DNA from: Gemmatimonadota bacterium
GTDB taxonomy: Bacteria > Latescibacterota > UBA2968 > UBA8231
Length of the DNA: 10,954 nucleotides
Assembly: GCA_026706505.1 (NCBI GenBank)
Contig: JAPOYQ010000115.1
Location: 1 to 10,954 of the forward strand
Direction: 5' to 3'
The translations under genes and the position numbers were made by a program. This document shows positions 6,883 through 10,954 of the stretch, one piece after another. The notes beneath the pieces were generated by a model. The model ran no database searches and was not told the origin of the DNA. It saw only the letters and a list, made by a program, of their open reading frames with translations. Position 1 is the first letter of the stretch. Every line of letters starts with the position of its first letter.

Positions 6883-8028
6883 TCACAGGGCGTACTGCGG
6901 GATCTTCAGCAGTTCGCCGTCCTTCAGCGCCGACTCGTGCGCGACGATGCCGCTGACCGTCATGTTAAGTGACTGGGCCACGTCTATGAGGGGCGTGCGG
7001 TCCAGCAAAATCGCCTCGACGAACTCGCACATCAGATAGCCGTGGGAGCCGCCGTGCCCGCCGGCCTCCACCCCCGGAGGAAGAGGTGGACGCTTGAATG
7101 TCGTCGGTACAGGGTCCTGCCCGTCATTCTGAAACGCACCGTAGAAGGTCCCCCTCTCCGTGCGAATCCGGCCCGTCTCCCCACCGACACCCGGCGTGTC
7201 CCAGCTAACCCCCATCCGCGCCATACCTCCGTCGCTGGTGCGAAACAGCGCGATTTCAGTGCCAAACGGGTTGCCGTAGCGGTTGTTCTCAGCCTTCAGA
7301 TGATCGACGCTGCTGGGCACGCCCATACAGGAGACCTCGGTAAAGCTCCCGCCAGTGACGCCCACGTAGTAAGCATTGGAGTGCGTGGGATACCACTGCG
7401 GGGGACTTCCGGTGCGCCAGCCCTCGTGCGCGGCCAGCGGCGTCGGGAAGTAGTGCCAGTATTCGCCCTCTGCGTAGACGACTTTTCCCAGCGCGCCGGA
7501 TCGGTATAACTCCCGCATGTTGTAGAGATCTTCGTGGAAGTACGAGGTTTCGAACATCATATAGCTGCGGTCGGCAGTCTTGGCCGCGGCGAAGAGCGCA
7601 TCCGCATCCTCCAGTGAGCCCCACACGGCGGGCACGGCCGATGCAACGTGTTTGCCAGCTTTGAGCGCGGCGATGGCCAGCCGGGCATGGCTCGGGGCGT
7701 CAGTGGCAACGAAAACGGCCTCGAGCGAGTCGTCCTCGATCAACTCTTCGCACGAGGAATAAGCGGTCGCACAGCGGCACGCTCTGGCCAGTCCGGCCCG
7801 CTTGTCGGGGTCCAGTTCGGCAACTGCAGCGACGGTCACATTCGGATGATCCTGGAAGTGGAAGGCCGCGCCGAAGTTGCACACGCCATACCCGGCGATA
7901 CCTACGCGAATCACGCGGTCGGACACGGGTTGCCAAGTCTTCGACGCCTCGTAGTCAGTAACTGCCTTCTCGAAACCTTGGATCGGGACGGCCTCCGCCG
8001 TCGGTTTCGGATCACTCTTCTGGTTCAT
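6883..8028 (-). CDS. Gfo/Idh/MocA-family oxidoreductase lacking the EKP motif
   Basis: This 381-residue protein has the two-domain layout of the Gfo/Idh/MocA family, NAD(P)-dependent enzymes that mostly oxidise or reduce sugars and cyclitols. A ~35-residue N-terminal extension precedes the Rossmann fold. The nucleotide-binding turn is GIAGYGVCNFG (residues 43-53), a loose form of GxGxxG, followed by the acidic E71. The VATDAPSHARLAIAALKAGKH segment (107-127) is classic. Where EKP normally follows, the protein reads SAVP (130-133), so the conserved Lys is missing. The C-terminal domain has WYPTHSNAYYVG (212-223), TEVSCMG and GGHGGSH (323-329), as in a subset of environmental members. An AAGGGGGA ribosome binding site stands 3 bases before the ATG. 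It is divergent from the aminotransferase and shares its control region. Substrate unknown; it may not be an ordinary dehydrogenase. Confidence 0.88.
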   Translation of the reverse strand: MNQKSDPKPTAEAVPIQGFEKAVTDYEASKTWQPVSDRVIRVGIAGYGVCNFGAAFHFQDHPNVTVAAVAELDPDKRAGLARACRCATAYSSCEELIEDDSLEAVFVATDAPSHARLAIAALKAGKHVASAVPAVWGSLEDADALFAAAKTADRSYMMFETSYFHEDLYNMRELYRSGALGKVVYAEGEYWHYFPTPLAAHEGWRTGSPPQWYPTHSNAYYVGVTGGSFTEVSCMGVPSSVDHLKAENNRYGNPFGTEIALFRTSDGGMARMGVSWDTPGVGGETGRIRTERGTFYGAFQNDGQDPVPTTFKRPPLPPGVEAGGHGGSHGYLMCEFVEAILLDRTPLIDVAQSLNMTVSGIVAHESALKDGELLKIPQYAL

Positions 8029-8062
8029 GATTCCCCCTTTAGTGTCTCAACCTCACACCTCC

Positions 8063-8079
8063 ATCCACATGGTGTGGAT
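8063..8079. promoter_or_regulatory. Operator-like palindrome ATCCACA-tgg-TGTGGAT
   Basis: Two perfect 7-base arms (8063-8069 and 8073-8079) flank a 3-base spacer. The site lies just downstream of the predicted start point (about 8081) of the oxidoreductase transcript, a usual place for a repressor. The size and odd-length centre fit dimeric regulators in general; no regulator gene is in the window to pair with it. Confidence 0.55.
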
Positions 8080-8081
8080 TA

Positions 8082-8160
8082 GGAACGATAAAGTGCCCTT
8101 ATCGATACGTTGTCAATACGGCCCCTTGACAACGCGTCCGCAAAGGCTTCTTATCGTTCC
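8082..8160. promoter_or_regulatory. Concentric inverted repeats with back-to-back TTGACA boxes (divergent promoter/operator)
   Basis: The outer arms GGAACGATAA (8082-8091) and TTATCGTTCC (8151-8160) are perfect inverted copies. The inner arms CGTTGTCAA (8108-8116) and TTGACAACG (8126-8134) are also perfect. Both pairs are centred on base 8121. Each inner arm contains a TTGACA -35 box. At a 17-base spacing the plus strand has TCTTAT (8149-8154) and the minus strand CTTTAT (8093-8088), both weak -10 candidates. The boxes are only 9 bases apart, so the two genes would compete for polymerase or share a regulator. The symmetry is seen directly; the promoter roles are inferred. Confidence 0.65.
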
Positions 8161-8200
8161 GATCCGCCCGCGCTGTAGCGGCGGAAAGGAAGCGATAAAC

Positions 8201-9523
8201 GTGGACGCGCGCCAAGAGAAACTGCTCAGAAGAACCTTCCTCGACTACCAGTCGACGGCCGAGTTCATGGACAATCCGCTCATCGTATCGCGGGCGGAAG
8301 GGCTCTACTACTGGGATACGGACGGGAAACGCTACTTCGACGGCATCAGCGGTATCTACTCAACCCTACTCGGCCACCGGCATCCGCGCGTCGCAGAGGC
8401 CATGAGGGCCCAATGGGACAAGCTCGCCTTCGCGCCGCCCATGCACGGTACGGCCGACGTAACGCTCGACTTCGTCGAGAAGCTCGGCAGCGTCACGCCC
8501 GACGACCTCAACTACGTGAAAGCTTTCAGCGGCGGCTCGGAGTCTATGGAGGCGGCGATCAAGTTCACGCGCCAGTATTTCAAGCAGTCGGGCCATCCAA
8601 ACAAGTACAAGTTCATCAGCCGCTACCAAGCCTACCACGGCGCCACCATGGGAGCCATGGCGGCGAGCGGCACGGGAGAGCGCAAAACCCCATTCGAGCC
8701 GGCCCCGCCGGGTTTTCTCAAGGTATTCCCCCCAACGCACTACCGCGACCGCTTCGGCGACTGGGACGAGGCAAACCGGTTCGCAGCGCAGCAATTCGAG
8801 GATGTCATCATCAGCGAAGATCCGGCGACGGTGGCCGGCATCATCCTCGAACCAGTGTCGAACACGGGGGGCATCATCACGCCCACGGACGAATACTTCC
8901 AGATCATCCGCGACACCTGCGACCGCCACAACGTCGTGCTCATCTACGACGAGATCATCACCGGCTTCGGTCGCACGGGAGCGATGTTTGCCGCCCACAC
9001 CTTCGGGGTGACGCCCGACATCATCTGTGGCAGCAAGGGGCTGTCGAGTGGTGCCATTCCCCTCGGAGCGCTGATGGCTCGCGAGGGGATGGGGGAGTAC
9101 TTCTACGAGCCCGGCGAGAACTTCGCCCACGGTCACACCTACGCTGGCCATCCACTGGCCTGCGCGGTCGGCATCGCCGTGGTAGATGAGATCGTGGAGC
9201 GCGGCCTCGATGCCCATGCCCGCGAGATGGGCGACTACCTCGCCGCCAAGCTCGAAGGCCTGAAATCGCTCGGCGTCGTGCGGGAGGTGCGGGGCAAGGG
9301 GTTGCTGAGAGGAGTTGAACTGGTGAAGGATACGTCGAGCCTCGAACCGTTCCCTGAACTGGGCAGGGCACTCAAGAAAACGGCTCTGCAGAACGGAGTC
9401 ATCCTGCGGGTTGATCCGAGCTGGTTCGCCGTCGTGCCCGCCCTCATCATCGACAAGCCCCAAGTTGACGAACTCTTCGACCTCGTCGAGCAAAGCCTCA
9501 AGGACGCACTCGACCAGATCTGA
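8201..9523 (+). CDS. Class III (omega) PLP-dependent aminotransferase
   Basis: This 440-residue enzyme of the class III aminotransferase family moves an amino group, often a terminal (omega) one as in beta-alanine, taurine, GABA or putrescine, to pyruvate or 2-oxoglutarate. The PLP lysine is K279 in CGSKGLSSGAIPLGA. D250 in LIYDEIITGFGRTG contacts the pyridine nitrogen, Y145-H146-G147 stacks on the ring, and GHTYAGHP (residues 311-318) is the phosphate-binding loop from the partner subunit. The open frame reaches back to 8027, but only the part from the GTG at 8201 resembles the family (DARQEKLLRRTFLDYQ), and GGAAAGGA lies 10 bases before it. It is first in a two-gene unit with the hydrolase 21 bases later. 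I cannot fix the amino donor; an omega-amino acid such as beta-alanine is plausible given the neighbour. Confidence 0.92.
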   Translation: MDARQEKLLRRTFLDYQSTAEFMDNPLIVSRAEGLYYWDTDGKRYFDGISGIYSTLLGHRHPRVAEAMRAQWDKLAFAPPMHGTADVTLDFVEKLGSVTPDDLNYVKAFSGGSESMEAAIKFTRQYFKQSGHPNKYKFISRYQAYHGATMGAMAASGTGERKTPFEPAPPGFLKVFPPTHYRDRFGDWDEANRFAAQQFEDVIISEDPATVAGIILEPVSNTGGIITPTDEYFQIIRDTCDRHNVVLIYDEIITGFGRTGAMFAAHTFGVTPDIICGSKGLSSGAIPLGALMAREGMGEYFYEPGENFAHGHTYAGHPLACAVGIAVVDEIVERGLDAHAREMGDYLAAKLEGLKSLGVVREVRGKGLLRGVELVKDTSSLEPFPELGRALKKTALQNGVILRVDPSWFAVVPALIIDKPQVDELFDLVEQSLKDALDQI

Positions 9524-9544
9524 TCATGAACAAGGAGATCAAAG

Positions 9545-10252
9545 ATGGCGACGATACAACTTCCAGTGAGATGGTATTTCGGCTACGGCCCCGACAATCC
9601 CGACGGCAATCGTTCCGGCGACCTCGACCTGTCGTTGGCGACCACTGCCTTCATGATCGTGGATTCGGACTGCGGCGAGGGGAATCCCTGCGTCGAGGAG
9701 GGGATTGCGCCCGCGCTGAAGGCCGCCCGCGCCGTCGGTATGCACGTGTTCTTCATCCACAACGACTTCTCCCTGTGCGACGAACCGGGCAGTATCAAGC
9801 GCGAGATCCACGGCACCCGCTGGGGCAACGAAGATGCCGCCGACCGACCGACACCGGAGCGCCAACCGTTGCAGCCGAACTACTCGCCGTCGATTCAGCC
9901 CCTCGCCCACGAGCCTGACTTTCCTAAGCGGGAGTGGTCGGGATTTCACGAGACCCACACCGACTATCACCTGCGCTGCCACGGCATCAAGACCCTGATC
10001 GCCGTGGGCTTCTCGCAGCGGTCCTGCCTCTACTTCACCTGTGCTGGCGCGGTGGAACACAACTACCGGGTGGTGATGTTGCGGGACTGCACCCATTCGG
10101 CCGAATACCCCGATACAGTGGACGACAGCCTGCCGGAAGGGGGATGGCTGCGCAAGATCATGCTGCGGAACTTCGAGCACGTGGTGGGCTACACCTCCAC
10201 GTCGGCGCAGTTCGTCCAGGCCTGTTCCGCGCTGACAAAGGCCCAACCGTGA
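9545..10252 (+). CDS. Isochorismatase-family cysteine hydrolase, RutB-like
   Basis: This 235-residue protein belongs to the isochorismatase-like cysteine hydrolases, most of which split an amide or ureido bond. The expected Asp-Lys-Cys triad can be placed at D40 (in FMIVDSDCG), K128 (in FPKREWSGF) and C161 (in GFSQRSCLYFT). The C-terminal NFEHVVGYTSTSAQFVQA resembles the end of RutB (ureidoacrylate amidohydrolase), closer than to nicotinamidase. It is odd that the usual D-x-Q/N after the first Asp reads DSDCGEG, and the usual TxxC before the nucleophile reads QRSC. The ATG at 9545 has AGGAG 7 bases upstream. It directly follows the aminotransferase and is probably cotranscribed, so it may release the amine substrate used by that enzyme. 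The substrate is not known. Confidence 0.87.
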   Translation: MATIQLPVRWYFGYGPDNPDGNRSGDLDLSLATTAFMIVDSDCGEGNPCVEEGIAPALKAARAVGMHVFFIHNDFSLCDEPGSIKREIHGTRWGNEDAADRPTPERQPLQPNYSPSIQPLAHEPDFPKREWSGFHETHTDYHLRCHGIKTLIAVGFSQRSCLYFTCAGAVEHNYRVVMLRDCTHSAEYPDTVDDSLPEGGWLRKIMLRNFEHVVGYTSTSAQFVQACSALTKAQP

Positions 10253-10295
10253 ACCCCAGAAATGCCGACTTCCCCGACATCGACTGTCTCAGCTG

Positions 10296-10322
10296 CGGGA
10301 ACCCCTCAATCTGAGGCTCCCG
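10296..10322 (+). terminator. Hairpin after the hydrolase gene
   Basis: CGGGA (10296-10300) pairs with TCCCG (10318-10322), and inside it CCTCA (10304-10308) pairs with TGAGG (10312-10316) around a 3-base loop, with a small asymmetric internal loop. It starts 43 bases after the hydrolase stop and precedes a gene of different character. No T-run follows, so Rho-independent termination is only possible, not clear. Confidence 0.4.
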
Positions 10323-10344
10323 AAAGCGACTTGAAAGAGAACCT

Positions 10345-10392
10345 AAAAGGGGCCTAAGTCTTCCCGTGCTTACCAAGGAAAAAAGGGGCCTA
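10345..10392 (+). repeat. 12-bp direct repeat AAAAGGGGCCTA, two copies 36 bases apart
   Basis: The sequence occurs exactly at 10345-10356 and 10381-10392. The second copy carries the purine-rich stretch AAGGGG, 5 bases before the ATG of the following gene, and so also serves as its likely ribosome binding site. The first copy may be an upstream duplicate, a regulator site, or chance in a purine-rich leader. Confidence 0.6.
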
Positions 10393-10393
10393 G

Positions 10394-10954
10394 ATGACGC
10401 ACAGAATTAGTACGCCTTCGCGTCTCCACTTCACGCTGATCGACATGAATGGTGAAATTGGTCGCATCGATGGCAGCCTTGGCTTGTCGCTACAGCGGCC
10501 GGGGGTTGTATTCGACTTCAACCCGCACGAGCGGACCGTCATACGTGGTGGCGATACTGATGATCAACGCGTTGTGATGAGTGAACTCCAGGCAAGTAGC
10601 CGGTTACTCCACATCGAACCAGAGATCGAGATCGCAATACGAAAGATGATTCCGCGGCATCAAGGATTGGGTTCGGGTACGCAATTGAGGCTTGCGCTGC
10701 TTGCTGCGCTGAATCATCGATTCAATTTGGGGCTATCGCAATCCGAATTATCCAGAATATCTACCCGCGGGGGCACATCAGGAGTAGGAATCAATGCCTT
10801 TTTCCAGGGTGGCTTGCTTCTTGACGGCGGTCATTCTGTTAACTCGCAGAAGAAATCGTTTGCCCCGTCGCACTATTCGACCGGAGTGCGACAACCGCCA
10901 CTGTTCTTGCGTTACGAGTTCCACGCTCCGTGGGGAATAGTTGTGATCCCCCCG
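10394..10954 (+). CDS. Beta-RFAP synthase-like GHMP-fold protein, 3' end cut by window edge
   Basis: The frame is open from the ATG at 10394 to the window end, 187 codons of about 320. It resembles beta-ribofuranosylaminobenzene 5'-phosphate synthase, which joins 4-aminobenzoate and PRPP with loss of CO2 to make a C-riboside in (tetrahydro)methanopterin synthesis; ForT-type relatives make C-nucleoside antibiotics. Signatures are STPSRLHFTLIDMNGEIGR (residues 6-24), the GHMP phosphate loop PRHQGLGSGTQ (87-97), RGGTSGVG (125-132), DGGHS (144-148) and FAPSHYS (156-162). It has AAGGGG 5 bases upstream. The coding sequence looks clearly poorer in GC than its neighbours (31 of 60 bases in 10681-10740), a hint of different origin. 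Which reaction it catalyses depends on genes beyond the edge. The family call is from recalled motifs, without a search. Confidence 0.82.
   Translation, partial: MTHRISTPSRLHFTLIDMNGEIGRIDGSLGLSLQRPGVVFDFNPHERTVIRGGDTDDQRVVMSELQASSRLLHIEPEIEIAIRKMIPRHQGLGSGTQLRLALLAALNHRFNLGLSQSELSRISTRGGTSGVGINAFFQGGLLLDGGHSVNSQKKSFAPSHYSTGVRQPPLFLRYEFHAPWGIVVIPP

Noticed and set aside
8366..9493. 375-codon open frame on the minus strand opposite the aminotransferase
   Set aside because: The aminotransferase on the other strand has all family motifs. The antisense translation has no recognisable domain and is typical of GC-rich shadow frames.
9526..9528. ATG just after the aminotransferase stop as a gene start
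   Set aside because: It is in a different frame from the hydrolase and gives an Arg-rich shadow product; its first codons contain the hydrolase ribosome binding site.
9539..10246. 235-codon minus-strand frame opposite the hydrolase
   Set aside because: It mirrors the hydrolase codon for codon, has no recognisable domain and no ribosome binding site that I can see.
10331..10360. TTGAAA...TAAGTC as a promoter for the beta-RFAP synthase-like gene
   Set aside because: The -10 candidate matches consensus at only 2 of 6 positions; no convincing promoter was found in 10253-10393.
1..10954. CRISPR array, tRNA, rRNA, transposase or phage genes
   Set aside because: No spaced repeats, no tRNA- or rRNA-like sequence, and no transposase, integrase or phage motifs were seen.

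Overview
The window looks like a piece of a GC-rich bacterial chromosome. It holds an intact ribosomal-protein and fatty-acid-synthesis operon, TTGACA-type promoters, Shine-Dalgarno starts and several GTG starts. Nothing fixes the phylum. The mix of a type II fatty acid operon, a Gfo/Idh/MocA oxidoreductase, PLP enzymes and a beta-RFAP synthase homologue would suit an uncultured environmental lineage (Latescibacterota-like or Planctomycetota-like), but that is a weak guess from gene content.

Region 1 (1-3793, minus strand) is one tightly packed unit in the order ndk, yceD (DUF177), rpmF, fabH, fabD, fabG. It runs out of the window at base 1, where fabG is cut. Gaps are 1 to 22 bases. ndk feeds nucleotide pools, yceD and rpmF belong to the 50S subunit, and fabH/fabD/fabG carry out initiation, malonyl transfer and the first reduction of fatty acid synthesis. 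plsX, usually found between rpmF and fabH, is absent.

Region 2 (3794-3979) is a divergent promoter region. One TTGACA/17/TATCTT promoter serves ndk. One TTGACA/17/TAGATT promoter sits so close to the next gene that its mRNA should be nearly leaderless.

Region 3 (3980-6806, plus strand) carries an HD-domain phosphohydrolase of the SAMHD1/dGTPase-like family, then a group II PLP-dependent decarboxylase 31 bases further on. A perfect Shine-Dalgarno with no credible gene behind it, and a 16-bp stem hairpin, follow the decarboxylase.

Region 4 (6883-10252) is a catabolic-looking locus. A Gfo/Idh/MocA-type oxidoreductase (minus) is divergent from a class III aminotransferase and an isochorismatase/RutB-like amidohydrolase (plus). 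The 172-base divergent region holds two concentric inverted repeats with one common axis, back-to-back TTGACA boxes, a 17-bp operator-like palindrome and four CGATAA motifs. This suggests tight common regulation, although no regulator gene is present here.

Region 5 (10253-10954) has a hairpin, a 12-bp direct repeat, and the first 187 codons of a GHMP-fold protein resembling beta-ribofuranosylaminobenzene 5'-phosphate (beta-RFAP) synthase, cut by the right edge. This family makes the C-glycoside bond of methanopterin and, in some bacteria, of C-nucleoside antibiotics. It is the most intriguing gene in the window. No rRNA, tRNA, CRISPR array, transposase or phage gene was seen.
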